A DNA stretch of 64,000 nucleotides from UBA4656 sp002405525 (GCA_036723735.1 DAIMGT010000010.1:19700-83699), one strand, 5' to 3'; shown: positions 17,953 to 26,189, numbered from the stretch's first letter. Notes: a model not told the origin generated them from the letters alone. A program made the numbers and translations.

Positions 17953-18741
17953 GTGACCGGTGCCGCGGTCCTTTTGCCGTTCGGGTACACGCTGTTCGTG
18001 TGGTGGTTCAGCACGGGCGCGATCCTGTACCTGGACGGCCTGCCGCAGCGCACGCACCGCTGGACCATGGCCGGCGCCACCGCGCTGGCGGTGGCCGCGC
18101 TCTACGTCCTGCAGTCGACCGCGCACGATGACGGCTTGCCGGCGGCCTATGCGGCGTTCACTGCCGCGATCGTGGTCTGGGGCTGGGTCGAGATGGCCTT
18201 CCTGCTTGGCTGGGTGACCGGGCCGCGCACCGGCGCCTGTCCGCCGGGCGCAAGCGGCTGGCGCCGGGCGGGCTACGCGTTCGAGGCGATCCTGTGGCAC
18301 GAGTTCGCGCTGCTGGGCGGTGCTTTGGTGATCGCGCTGGCCACCTGGAACGCCGACAGCCATCTCGGCCTGTGGAGCTACCTGCTGCTTTGGCTGGCGC
18401 GGCTGAGCACGAAGCTCAACCTCTTCTTCGGCGTGCGCAACCTCGGCGAGGATCTGCTGCCGGATCATCTGCGCTACCTGCACACCTACTTCGCGCGTCG
18501 TCCGATGAACGCGCTGTTCCCGCTCAGCCTCGCGGGCGGCGTGGCAGCGGCGGTGCTGCTGTGGCAGGCCGCGCAGCAGACGCCGGCGGGCGGCGACGCC
18601 GCCGGGCTCGCGCTGCTGGCGACGTTGGCCACGCTGGCGGTGCTGGAGCACCTGTTCCTCGTCGTGCCGATCAACGTCAACGCGTTGTGGGAGTGGGGCC
18701 TTTGGTCGCGGCGGATCGAACCGCCAGCCACCGGGACCTGA
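17953..18741 (+). CDS. puhE: PuhE, putative photosynthetic complex assembly protein (DUF3623)
   Basis: PuhE is a polytopic membrane protein of the reaction-centre assembly set; in Rhodobacter its loss alters pigment production. The GTG at 17953, ten bases after acsF, gives 262 residues that begin LLPFGYTLFVWWFSTGAILY. Seven or so hydrophobic segments and the block ARLSTKLNLFFGVRNLGED are characteristic. It closes the conserved bchF-to-puhE order. Confidence 0.9.
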   Translation: MTGAAVLLPFGYTLFVWWFSTGAILYLDGLPQRTHRWTMAGATALAVAALYVLQSTAHDDGLPAAYAAFTAAIVVWGWVEMAFLLGWVTGPRTGACPPGASGWRRAGYAFEAILWHEFALLGGALVIALATWNADSHLGLWSYLLLWLARLSTKLNLFFGVRNLGEDLLPDHLRYLHTYFARRPMNALFPLSLAGGVAAAVLLWQAAQQTPAGGDAAGLALLATLATLAVLEHLFLVVPINVNALWEWGLWSRRIEPPATGT

Positions 18742-18839
18742 TCCATGGACGCCCGTCGCCTGAATCCCGTGAGACCGCGCCGCCACACGCCGCGCGATCC
18801 CGCACCCCGCAGTCCGGAACGAAACGGAGGCAAACAACC

Positions 18840-19883
18840 ATGAGCAGCACCATCGTGCGGATGTACGCCGACGAGGCCAAGGCCCGCCTGGCGCTGAAGG
18901 CCCTGCGTGACGAACGATTCGCGCAGGACGACATCAATCTGCTGGTACCGTCGCAGGCGGCCGCCGCGGACGCGTCAGATTCCCTGGATTCGCTGGTCTC
19001 GGCGGTCCTCGGCGCCGGTGCCGGCCGCACCGCGGCGAAGGCGATCGCCGATGCGGTCCGCGGCGGACAGTCGATGGTGGTCGTGCGCGCCGCCTGGGGC
19101 CTCGCCGGTACCGCGGCCCGCGTGCTCGACGCGAGCGACCCGGTGGCCGACCCGCTGCCCCAGTCGAGCGCGCCCGCCGTGGCGTGGGACGGCGCCGCCC
19201 CGCTGTCGTCGGCGCTGCGCATGCCGACCCTGATGCGTGGCACCGCGATGCCGCTGTCGAATCTGTTCGCGATCGAGGACCTCGCGCCGAGCCGGCCGTT
19301 GATCGGCGGGCTGGTCAGCCATCGCTTCGCACTGTTCGGCGAACCGGCCCTGAGCCGCAAGGCGTCGCCGCTGTCCGCTCTGTTCGGCCTGCCGACCCTG
19401 ACCCGGGGCGGCAAGGCGTTCTTCGGCGGGCTTGCCAGCAACGCGTTCCACCTTTTCGGCACGCCACGCTTGCGGCGCAACGCCGCTCCGCTGTCGTCGA
19501 TGCTCGGCTGGCCGCTGCTCAGCCGCCGCCGTGCGCGCGTGTGGGAGGACGCCGCTCCGCTGTCGTCGGCGCTCGGATTGCGCACCCTGGTGCGGCCCGA
19601 CGAACTGCCGCGCCGCGGGCGGCCGGACAGTCTTGCCATCAGCAAGCCGATCATCGGCGGCCTGGTCAGCCATCGCTTTTCGCTGTTCGGCGAGCCGGGG
19701 CTCAGCCGTCGGGCCGCACCGCTGTCGTCGCTGTTCGGCCTGCCGACCCTCACCCGCACCGGCAAGCCCTTTTTCGGCGGACTTGCCCGTCACGGCTTCT
19801 ACCTGTTCGGCAAACCGGACCTCAGCCGCAATCCGGCGCCGCTGTCGTCGCTGTTCGGCCTCGGCACCTTGCGCCGCAACTGA
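18840..19883 (+). CDS. Unrecognised two-module repeat protein within the photosynthesis cluster
   Basis: I do not recognise this 347-residue protein. Residues 1-40 (STIVRMYADEAKARLALKAL, then DDINLLVP) look like the small alpha/beta domain of YflT-type general stress proteins. Residues 45-105 are Ala/Asp-rich with a possible amphipathic or membrane-associated helix (MVVVRAAWGLAGTAARVL). From residue 119 to the end it is built of two alternating motifs: APLSSLFGLPTLTR-like (about seven copies) and GGLVSHRFSLFGEPGLSR-like (four copies). Codon use and GC content match the neighbours. GGAGG precedes the ATG. Its place between puhE and pucBA suggests a role connected with antenna complexes, but that rests on context alone. 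Confidence 0.8.
   Translation: MSSTIVRMYADEAKARLALKALRDERFAQDDINLLVPSQAAAADASDSLDSLVSAVLGAGAGRTAAKAIADAVRGGQSMVVVRAAWGLAGTAARVLDASDPVADPLPQSSAPAVAWDGAAPLSSALRMPTLMRGTAMPLSNLFAIEDLAPSRPLIGGLVSHRFALFGEPALSRKASPLSALFGLPTLTRGGKAFFGGLASNAFHLFGTPRLRRNAAPLSSMLGWPLLSRRRARVWEDAAPLSSALGLRTLVRPDELPRRGRPDSLAISKPIIGGLVSHRFSLFGEPGLSRRAAPLSSLFGLPTLTRTGKPFFGGLARHGFYLFGKPDLSRNPAPLSSLFGLGTLRRN
19194..19880 (+). repeat. In-frame tandem repeats of the unrecognised protein
   Basis: Seven APLSS-x-GxPTLxR units are interleaved with four GGLxSHRFxLFGEPxLSR units. The order short-short-long-long, then short, occurs roughly twice (about 19240-19500 and 19555-19880), suggesting a block duplication. The DNA shows the same phrases, for example repeated CCGCTGTCGTCG. 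Confidence 0.8.
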
Positions 19884-19935
19884 AGCAGGACGTCGAACCG
19901 GAACCGAGAACGTCAACGCAGCCTGACATTGTGCA

Positions 19936-19964
19936 TTGACGTGCAAGATTGACACTTCTAGGAT
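19936..19964 (+). promoter_or_regulatory. Sigma-70 promoter of the puc operon
   Basis: TTGACG (19936-19941), a 17-base spacer and TAGGAT (19959-19964) form a good sigma-70 promoter 280 bases upstream of pucB. TGACA/TTGACA half sites flank the -35 box (19923 and 19949), but no exact TGT-N12-ACA PpsR site is present. Confidence 0.55.
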
Positions 19965-20243
19965 TCCTGTTGTGAAGGACCCTCCCGAGCGCCCGCTTGC
20001 GACAAGGGCGGGGGCTCCGGCAGACGCGGCGGGCCGGTCGGGTCGCTGCGGCTGTCGGGAGCGGCAATCCGGACCCTGGCTCGACGTCGCGATGGACGTC
20101 GGGACGAGGCCCGGCCTTTGCGGGAGGGACTTTCGGAGCAACCGCCGACCGCCTCCGCGGCGGCGGGGCAAGACCCGCGTGCGGGTTGCGCACGCTGCAA
20201 GGGGCAGGGCCGGTCTGGCCTGCCGTGACTGGAGAGCAAGGCC
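19965..20243 (+). other. Long 5' leader of pucBA
   Basis: About 270 bases separate the predicted promoter from pucB without a gene I can support. The leader is GC-rich and contains small inverted repeats such as ACCCGCGTGCGGGT (about 20175-20188). GGAGAG lies eight bases before the pucB ATG. Long structured leaders can affect stability of antenna messages; no known riboswitch was recognised. Confidence 0.4.
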
Positions 20244-20405
20244 ATGTCCAATCTGGACGATCCGAACCGCGTGTGGCCCACCGGCCTCACGATCACGGAG
20301 TCCGAGGAGCTGCACAAACACGTGATCGACGGCTCGAGGGTGTTCTTCCTCATTGCCCTGATCGCGCACGTCCTCGCCTACGCCTACACCCCGTGGCTCG
20401 GCTGA
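20244..20405 (+). CDS. pucB: LH2 antenna beta polypeptide (PucB)
   Basis: This 53-residue single-helix protein binds bacteriochlorophyll in the peripheral LH2 ring. The sequence contains RVWPTGLTITESEELHKHVI and ALIAHVLAYAYTPWLG, which align closely with LH2 beta chains such as the Rhodobacter sphaeroides one. The His in LIAH is the B850-type ligand, and the His in ELHKH lies near the cytoplasmic face. The LTITESEELHK phrase and the following LH2-type alpha chain exclude an LH1 (pufB) assignment. Confidence 0.93.
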   Translation: MSNLDDPNRVWPTGLTITESEELHKHVIDGSRVFFLIALIAHVLAYAYTPWLG

Positions 20406-20418
20406 ACAGGAGCATGTC

Positions 20419-20565
20419 ATGAACCAAGGTCGAATCTGGTGTGTGGTTAAGCCGACGGTGGGCCTGCCGCTGTTTCTCGGCACGGTGCTGGTGATCTCGT
20501 TGCTGGTCCACTACTCGGTCCTCAGCAACTCGGCGTGGTTTCCGGCGTTCATCCAGGGCGGCTGA
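20419..20565 (+). CDS. pucA: LH2 antenna alpha polypeptide (PucA), blue-shifted type predicted
   Basis: This 48-residue LH2 alpha chain aligns without gaps to R. sphaeroides PucA. It has IWCVVKPTVGLPLFLG at the N-terminus, His31 as the central bacteriochlorophyll ligand, and the C-terminal WFPAFIQGG. Positions 44 and 45, which carry Tyr-Tyr in the Rhodobacter B800-850 chain and hydrogen-bond the B850 acetyl groups, are Phe-Ile here. This resembles B800-820 complexes with Phe-Leu. The chain also lacks the usual C-terminal tail after residue 48. An earlier ATG at 20414 reads straight into a stop, so 20419 is the start. Confidence 0.93.
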   Translation: MNQGRIWCVVKPTVGLPLFLGTVLVISLLVHYSVLSNSAWFPAFIQGG

Positions 20566-20592
20566 CGCCCGCGGAATGGACGGCAACCCGTC

Positions 20593-20654
20593 GATCCTCC
20601 CGGTGCCGCACACCGCGCGCGTCTGACGCGGCGCTGCGTGCACCGGGAGGGATC
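20593..20654 (+). promoter_or_regulatory. Stem-loop between pucA and pucC
   Basis: GATCCTCCCGGTGC (20593-20606) pairs with GCACCGGGAGGGATC (20640-20654) with a single bulge, around a GC-rich loop of about 33 bases. It lies in the 121-base gap after pucA. Hairpins at this place are known in puf and puc operons, where they protect the abundant antenna message or limit read-through into the assembly gene. No U-tract follows, so it is not a simple terminator. Confidence 0.65.
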
Positions 20655-20686
20655 CCCGAAGGCTGCGCGTCCACCCACGACCGTCC

Positions 20687-22114
20687 ATGAGCGCTTCCGG
20701 GCGGCGCCTCGTTCGCGCGTGGGTCGATCTCGGCCCGCGCTTCCTGCCGTTTGCCGATGTGGCGACGGCCGATCTGCCACTGTCGCGCCTGTTGCGCCTG
20801 TCGCTGTTCCAGGTCTCTTGCGGCATGGCGACGGTGCTGCTGGTGGGCACGCTGAACCGGGTAATGATCGTCGAGCTTGGCGTGCCGGCCACCCTGGTCG
20901 CGCTGATGGTCGCCATGCCGCTGGTCTTCGCGCCCTTCCGCGCTCTGGTCGGCTATCGGTCCGACACCCACCGTTGCGAACTGGGGTGGCGCCGTGTCCC
21001 CTTCATCTGGAGGGGCACGCTGCTGCAGTTCGGCGGTTTTGCGATCATGCCTTTCGCCCTGCTGGTCCTGGCCGGCAAGGGCGCGGCGCACGAGGCGCCG
21101 GCCTGGCTGGGCCCCGGCGCGGCGGCGCTCGCTTTCCTGATGGTTGGCGCCGGCGTCCACATGGTGCAGACCGTGGGGCTCGCGCTGGCCACCGATCTGG
21201 TGCCGCAGGAATCGCATCCGAAGGTCGTCGGCCTGATGTACGTGATGCTGCTCGCCGGCATGATCGGCAGCGCGCTGCTGTTCGGCATCGCACTTGCCGA
21301 CTTCACGCCGGGCCGGCTGGTGCAGGTCATCCAGGGCGCAGCGGTGGCGACGATGGCGCTCAATCTGCTCGCGCTGTGGAAACAGGAGCTGCGCAAGCCG
21401 CGGCGCGGCGCGCCGCTGCCGCCGCCCGATCCGTCCTTCACCGAATCCTTTTCCCGCTTCTGCGCTGCCGACCAGGGCGTACGCAGGCTGCTTGCGGTCG
21501 GCGTTGGGACCATGGCCTTCGCGATGGCCGATATCCTGCTCGAACCCTACGGCGGGCAGATCCTCGGGTTGCCGGTGGCAGCCACGACGCAACTGACCGC
21601 CCTGCTGGCGTTTGGCGGCCTGCTCGGCTTCGCGCTCGCCTCGCGCGTACTCGCCCGCGGTGCCGACCCGTTCCGCGTCACCCGCGCCGGCGCGCTGCTC
21701 GGCCTGCCGGCGTTCGCCGCAGTCATCCTTGCCGCCCCGGCAGGCTGGCCCGCGCTGTTCCTGACCGGCAACTTCCTGGTCGGCTTCGGTGCCGCGCTGT
21801 TCGGGCACGGCACGCTCACCGCCACCATGAACCTCGCCCCGCGCGAGCAGGCCGGGCTGGCGCTCGGCGCGTGGGGCGCTGTGCAGGCCACCGGCGCCGG
21901 TCTGGGCATTGCCCTCAGCGGCGTGCTGCGCGACGTTCTCAACGCGCTCGGCCCGGAGGGCGGTCTGTGGGGCCTTGCGCCGGCGGCCACCGGGTATCTG
22001 GGTGTCTATGTGTTGGAGATCGTGCTCCTGCTGGCGACCGTGGTGGCCGTGGCGCCGCTGGTCCGGCGCCGGTCGACACCGCAAGCCGCCGCCGAACCCA
22101 CACCCCAGGCCTGA
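20687..22114 (+). CDS. pucC: PucC, LH2 assembly factor of the BCD transporter family
   Basis: PucC is a 12-helix membrane protein needed for LH2 formation. The 475-residue sequence shows ADLPLSRLLRLSLFQVSCGM, LNRVMIVELGVPATLVALMV and YRSDTHRCELGWRRVPFIW, and it is clearly paralogous to lhaA in this window. Its location directly after pucBA identifies it as pucC rather than lhaA. It ends five bases before the def start. Confidence 0.92.
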   Translation: MSASGRRLVRAWVDLGPRFLPFADVATADLPLSRLLRLSLFQVSCGMATVLLVGTLNRVMIVELGVPATLVALMVAMPLVFAPFRALVGYRSDTHRCELGWRRVPFIWRGTLLQFGGFAIMPFALLVLAGKGAAHEAPAWLGPGAAALAFLMVGAGVHMVQTVGLALATDLVPQESHPKVVGLMYVMLLAGMIGSALLFGIALADFTPGRLVQVIQGAAVATMALNLLALWKQELRKPRRGAPLPPPDPSFTESFSRFCAADQGVRRLLAVGVGTMAFAMADILLEPYGGQILGLPVAATTQLTALLAFGGLLGFALASRVLARGADPFRVTRAGALLGLPAFAAVILAAPAGWPALFLTGNFLVGFGAALFGHGTLTATMNLAPREQAGLALGAWGAVQATGAGLGIALSGVLRDVLNALGPEGGLWGLAPAATGYLGVYVLEIVLLLATVVAVAPLVRRRSTPQAAAEPTPQA

Positions 22115-22119
22115 AGCCG

Positions 22120-22620
22120 ATGCCGCTTCGCGAGGTCCTCGTCGATCCAGACCCGCGGTTGCGCCAGCGCAGCCTTGCCGTGGAGACCTTCGACGCCGAC
22201 CTCGACGGGCTGGTCCAGGACCTGCTCGACACCATGCGTCACGCACGCGCGATCGGCCTTTCGGCGCCGCAGCTGGGCGTGCCGCTGCGTGTCGTCGTGG
22301 TCGACGTTCCGGGCGGGATCGCGCCGGAGGTTTTCGTGAATCCGGAGATCATCGACCAGCGCATGCTGGCGATCGTGGAGGAGAGCTGCGTCTCCGTACC
22401 GGGCGTGGTCGCCAAGGTCCGCCGCAACATCCGCGCGCGCATTCGAGCCCGCGACCGCAGCGGCCGGCAACTCGAGATTGACGTCGAAGGCTTGCGCGCG
22501 GTCTGCCTGCTGCACGAGATCGACCACCTTGACGGGCGACTCTTCATCGATCGGCTTCCGGCGTGGCGCAGGCTGCTGCTGCGACTGCATGCCCCGAGGG
22601 GTGCGCGCCCCGCGGCTTGA
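22120..22620 (+). CDS. Peptide deformylase, divergent paralogue
   Basis: Peptide deformylase removes the N-formyl group from new proteins with a Cys/His/His-bound metal. The 166-residue protein has motif 1 as IGLSAPQLG, motif 2 as EESCVSVPG (the metal Cys is kept but the usual EGCLS reads ESCVS), and motif 3 as HEIDHLDG with both metal His and the catalytic Glu. All catalytic residues are present, so activity is likely. Starting five bases after pucC, it may be co-transcribed with the puc operon. It is probably not the only deformylase of the cell. Confidence 0.85.
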   Translation: MPLREVLVDPDPRLRQRSLAVETFDADLDGLVQDLLDTMRHARAIGLSAPQLGVPLRVVVVDVPGGIAPEVFVNPEIIDQRMLAIVEESCVSVPGVVAKVRRNIRARIRARDRSGRQLEIDVEGLRAVCLLHEIDHLDGRLFIDRLPAWRRLLLRLHAPRGARPAA

Positions 22621-22861
22621 GTCTGCGAATCGACGGCCAGCGCCACTACCGTCGCGCCCGCGAGCCACGAGCCGCGGTGGCGGTGGCGGAGCGCGTCCCG
22701 CACGCCGGTGTTCCTGTGCGCGCGCCGGCGTGACGGGATCATGGCCCGAGCGTGCGGTCGACGTTGGACGCCCCGCCACGCGTCGATGCGGAACGCCTCG
22801 CCCTGATTTGCTGCACTGCGTCAACCGTTCCGGCGCCGTGGCAGTGGTGAATACGATTGCA

Positions 22862-22877
22862 TCACGCTTTCGCGTGA
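22862..22877. promoter_or_regulatory. Inverted repeat upstream of the amylase gene
   Basis: TCACGC-TTTC-GCGTGA is a perfect 6-4-6 palindrome about 93 bases before the amylase start. It could be an operator, but no regulator gene lies nearby. The rest of the 22621-22969 gap shows no gene that I can support. Confidence 0.3.
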
Positions 22878-22969
22878 ATAGAGCCACGTATGCTCCGCAG
22901 GCCGCCGGCACCCGGACGCGGATCACCGCTGCCCGAACCCGCCGCCGGCCTACACAACGGGGAGGAGTC

Positions 22970-24391
22970 ATGCAAGAGCAGATTGCAGCGGCCGCTCGCG
23001 CGCCGCTTGGAAAGGCGCGGGCGATGCTCGCGATGCTGGCGCTGGGGGCAGCGTCGGCGGCGAACGCGGAGGTCATCCTGCACGCCTTCAACTGGCCCTA
23101 TGCCACGGTCCAGGCGCGGGCGGCGGAAATCCGTTCCCTGGGTTACGCCAGCGTGCTGGTTTCGCCGCCGCTGAAATCGGAGGGGACGGCCTGGTGGGCG
23201 CGCTACCAACCGCAGGATTACCGGACCATCGACAGTCCCCTCGGCAATCGCGAGAACTTCGTCGCGATGTCCAACGCGCTGCGTGCGCAGGGCGTCAAGG
23301 TGTACGCCGATATCGTGCTCAACCACATGGCCAACGAGGCCTGGCTGCGGCCTGATCTGAACTATCCGGGCCAGAGGGTCCTGAACCTTTACGCGGCCAA
23401 CACCGCCTACTGGAGCCGGCAGCGCCTGTTCGGCACGCTCACGCAGAACTTCCTCTCGCAATGGGACTTCGGCCCGGCCACCTGCATTGGCGACTACAGC
23501 AACGTCTGGCAGGTGCAGAACTGGCGGCTGTGCGGAGGCGCTGGCGACGTCGGGTTGCCGGATCTGGTCGCCAACAGCTGGGTCGTGCAGCAGCAGCAGG
23601 CCTATCTGACCGCGCTGAAGGGCCTCGGCGTGACCGGCATGCGGATCGACGCCGCAAAACACATGCCGAACAGCCACATGAACGCCGTGCTGAACGCCAC
23701 GATCAAGTCCAATGTCCACGTGTTCGGCGAGATCATCACCGGCGGCGGCGCGGGCGAACTCGAGCATGATCGGTTCCTGCGACCCTACCTCGACGGGACC
23801 GACCACGGCGCCTACGACTTCCCGCTGTTCGCGCAGATCCGCGCCGCCTTCGCGTTCGGCGGCAGCATGAACCGGCTGGTCGACCCGGGGGCTTTCGGGC
23901 AGGCCCTGCCCGGCAACCGAGCGATCACCTTCACCGTGACCCACGACATCCCGAACAACGCCGGGTTCCGATATCAGATCATGGACCCGACCGACGAAAC
24001 CCTCGCCTATGCCTACGTTCTCGGTCGCAACGGCGGGGTGCCCCTGCTGTACTCCGACAACAACGAGAGCGGCGACAACCGCTGGGTGAACGCCTATCGA
24101 CGCACCGATCTCGCGGCGATGATCCGTTTCCACAATGCCGCACAGGGCACCGATCAGCAGGTGCTGAGCTTCAGCGACTGCCACCTGCTGTTTCGCCGCG
24201 GCAACCGAGGCATCGTCGGCATCAACAAGTGCGGCACCGCGGTCAACACGACGGTGAGCATGAACAACAGCGTGCTGTGGTGGAACACCGACTACCGCGA
24301 CGTGCTGTCGACGAACGTGGTGCGCATCACCAGCGCCAGCCACACGTTCAGCCTTCCGGCGCGCAGCGCGCGAATGTGGCTGCGCAACTGA
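22970..24391 (+). CDS. Secreted alpha-amylase, glycoside hydrolase family 13
   Basis: The enzyme should cleave alpha-1,4-glucan outside the cytoplasm. A signal peptide covers about residues 1-33 (ending AASAANA). The four GH13 regions are visible: DIVLNH near residue 114, GMRIDAAKH with the nucleophile Asp near 227, FGEII with the acid/base Glu near 254, and FTVTHD with the stabilising Asp near 326. The 473-residue length is that of a single-domain amylase with a short C-terminal beta domain and no starch-binding module. GGGGAGGAG precedes the ATG. Confidence 0.92.
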   Translation: MQEQIAAAARAPLGKARAMLAMLALGAASAANAEVILHAFNWPYATVQARAAEIRSLGYASVLVSPPLKSEGTAWWARYQPQDYRTIDSPLGNRENFVAMSNALRAQGVKVYADIVLNHMANEAWLRPDLNYPGQRVLNLYAANTAYWSRQRLFGTLTQNFLSQWDFGPATCIGDYSNVWQVQNWRLCGGAGDVGLPDLVANSWVVQQQQAYLTALKGLGVTGMRIDAAKHMPNSHMNAVLNATIKSNVHVFGEIITGGGAGELEHDRFLRPYLDGTDHGAYDFPLFAQIRAAFAFGGSMNRLVDPGAFGQALPGNRAITFTVTHDIPNNAGFRYQIMDPTDETLAYAYVLGRNGGVPLLYSDNNESGDNRWVNAYRRTDLAAMIRFHNAAQGTDQQVLSFSDCHLLFRRGNRGIVGINKCGTAVNTTVSMNNSVLWWNTDYRDVLSTNVVRITSASHTFSLPARSARMWLRN

Positions 24392-24413
24392 GACCGGACG
24401 CGATTCGCCGGAC

Positions 24414-24434
24414 CCCGGGTGGCACGCACCCGGG
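24414..24434 (+). terminator. Hairpin after the amylase gene
   Basis: CCCGGGT, a seven-base loop and ACCCGGG form a perfect stem 23 bases after the amylase stop. There is no T-rich tail. The remaining 24435-24943 stretch, between convergent genes, is GC-rich with no feature I can support. Confidence 0.4.
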
Positions 24435-24943
24435 CGGCGCGCGGCATCGCGACGGTTCCCACGCCGGCGCGGTGCTGCTCGAACAGGGCGCGCATTGAAG
24501 CGCGCATGGCGGCATGGCCCGGCTGTCCGGCCCTCGGCATGCAGCACGCCGAATCGACCCGTGCAGCGGGCGTATCCCGGCCCGGTCGACGCCGGTAGCG
24601 GAGTTCGGTCGGAGCCGGCGACCCGCTGCCGAAAAACGTGCCGATCGCGCCCGTGGCCTGGCGGCCCAGGCGGCACTGGCGGGGCTTCCGGCAGCACCCG
24701 CCGTGCGCGACCAGCAGCGCCTCTGGGTCGGCAAGGAACAGGGAGCCGTGTCGTTCCACATCGGCGCCGCCCCGCCGCCGGTGCCGAGCGGGCGGGCGCA
24801 GCCGCTGGGCGGTGAGGTCTACTCGGCTGCCCCGGCAACGCACCGATCGCGCGGCGGCGCGACCGCGCGCTTGGCGGTCGGGCAACAGCGCCCATCCGCT
24901 CCGGGTGCGGCAACAGGCGGAGCCCCCGTTCCGGCGCGGCGCC

Positions 24944-26023
24944 TCATTCAATGAAGACCACGCGGTTGCGCCTCTCCCGCTTGGCCCGGTACAGCGCGGC
25001 GTCCGCCCGCCGCGACCACTCGGCGAGGGTCTCGCGGGGCTTCTGCTCGGCGCCCCTGATGCTGACGGTCAGGCGTTCGTCGTTGAGGATGCAGGCGGTA
25101 TCGATCTGCTGGCGCAGGCCTTCGGCGATCTTGCGGGCATCTTCCGCCCTGGCCCCGGACAGCAGGAGCATGAATTCCTCGCCGCCGACACGGAACAGGG
25201 CGTCATCTTTGCGTTTGCGGGTCGTGATCTCCGCGACCACGCGCTGCAGCACCTCGTCGCCCACCGCGTGGCCGTGGGTGTCGTTGATGCGCTTGAAGTG
25301 GTCGATGTCGATGGCAAGCAGGGTGGCCGTCGCGCCATCCCCTCCATCCGTCGGAAGGCGCCCCAGCTCGGCGTCGAAATGGCGGCGGTTGAACGCGCCG
25401 GTGAGCGGGTCGGTGATCGCCTCGCGGCTCAGCGAGCGCTGGAGAGCGTCCACCAGATCGAGCACGACATTGATCATCACCAGCGTCAGCGTGAGGGTGG
25501 CAGCCAGCCGCAGGGCGATCGAGACCTCGAGGGTCCAGGCGGCCAGCAGGCAGACTACGCCCATCAGCGACACGCTCAGTGCCATCGCGACGCGGCGGGG
25601 CAGGATGAAGAACGAAATGAACATCGTGGGATACGCCCACATGGCCCCGTTCAGGCCCTGCAGCCACAAGGACAGGCAGACCGTGGTCCCCAGCAGGGCA
25701 GCCAGCATCCAATAGGGCTCCGGCAGCGCGTGCCCGCGCCGATTGGAAAGTCCGTCGAGCGTCAGCACGATTTGCGCAATCGTCAGAATCGAGCCGAGCA
25801 GCCAGCGTTGCTGGATGAAGTGGATGACCGTGAAAGGAAGCCGCATCGCGGCCGCGACCAGGCTCAGCGCGACCACGATCCGGTCCCGGTAGTTCTCCAG
25901 CGAGAACTCCCGGCTGCGGAACCAGCGTGCGACATGCGCGAGCAGATTCAAGACGGGTCGGCCGGAACTGAGTGAAAAATGCGATGGACCGGACGGCCAT
26001 CTACGCGGCGGGTCCGGACGCAT
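24944..26023 (-). CDS. Membrane-bound GGDEF diguanylate cyclase
   Basis: The protein should make cyclic di-GMP from two GTP. Around five or six transmembrane segments fill about residues 45-200. The C-terminal GGDEF domain starts near DPLTGAFNRRHFDAELG and includes AIDIDHFKRINDTHGHAVGD and the catalytic RVGGEEF. Five residues before it, RKDD fits the RxxD inhibitory site, so product inhibition is likely. I used ATG 26023 (359 aa), but the start is uncertain because no strong ribosome site is seen. The sensory part is not recognised beyond being membrane-embedded. Confidence 0.85.
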   Translation of the reverse strand: MRPDPPRRWPSGPSHFSLSSGRPVLNLLAHVARWFRSREFSLENYRDRIVVALSLVAAAMRLPFTVIHFIQQRWLLGSILTIAQIVLTLDGLSNRRGHALPEPYWMLAALLGTTVCLSLWLQGLNGAMWAYPTMFISFFILPRRVAMALSVSLMGVVCLLAAWTLEVSIALRLAATLTLTLVMINVVLDLVDALQRSLSREAITDPLTGAFNRRHFDAELGRLPTDGGDGATATLLAIDIDHFKRINDTHGHAVGDEVLQRVVAEITTRKRKDDALFRVGGEEFMLLLSGARAEDARKIAEGLRQQIDTACILNDERLTVSIRGAEQKPRETLAEWSRRADAALYRAKRERRNRVVFIE

Positions 26024-26189
26024 CGGTCTCGACCGCGAGACGCTGGATCGTAGGTGCCTCCGGTGGGCTGGGCGAGCCGGCAACCGGAGATCCAGGCCGC
26101 GCGGCGCGACGGCGAGGCAGGGATGCCGAGCGGGTGGTCGCAGGCACGCTGGCGTAGCATCGCAGCGAAGCCCGGATCGCCACGGAGGA

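Noticed and set aside
20244..20565. pufBA (LH1) assignment for the antenna pair
   Set aside because: The alpha chain has KPTVG and WFPAFIQG and the beta chain has LTITESEELHK, all LH2 features; pucC follows and pufLM is absent.
24392..24943. Small plus-strand frames in the gap after the amylase gene
   Set aside because: They are Arg/Ala/Pro-rich, lack ribosome sites and show no recognisable motif.
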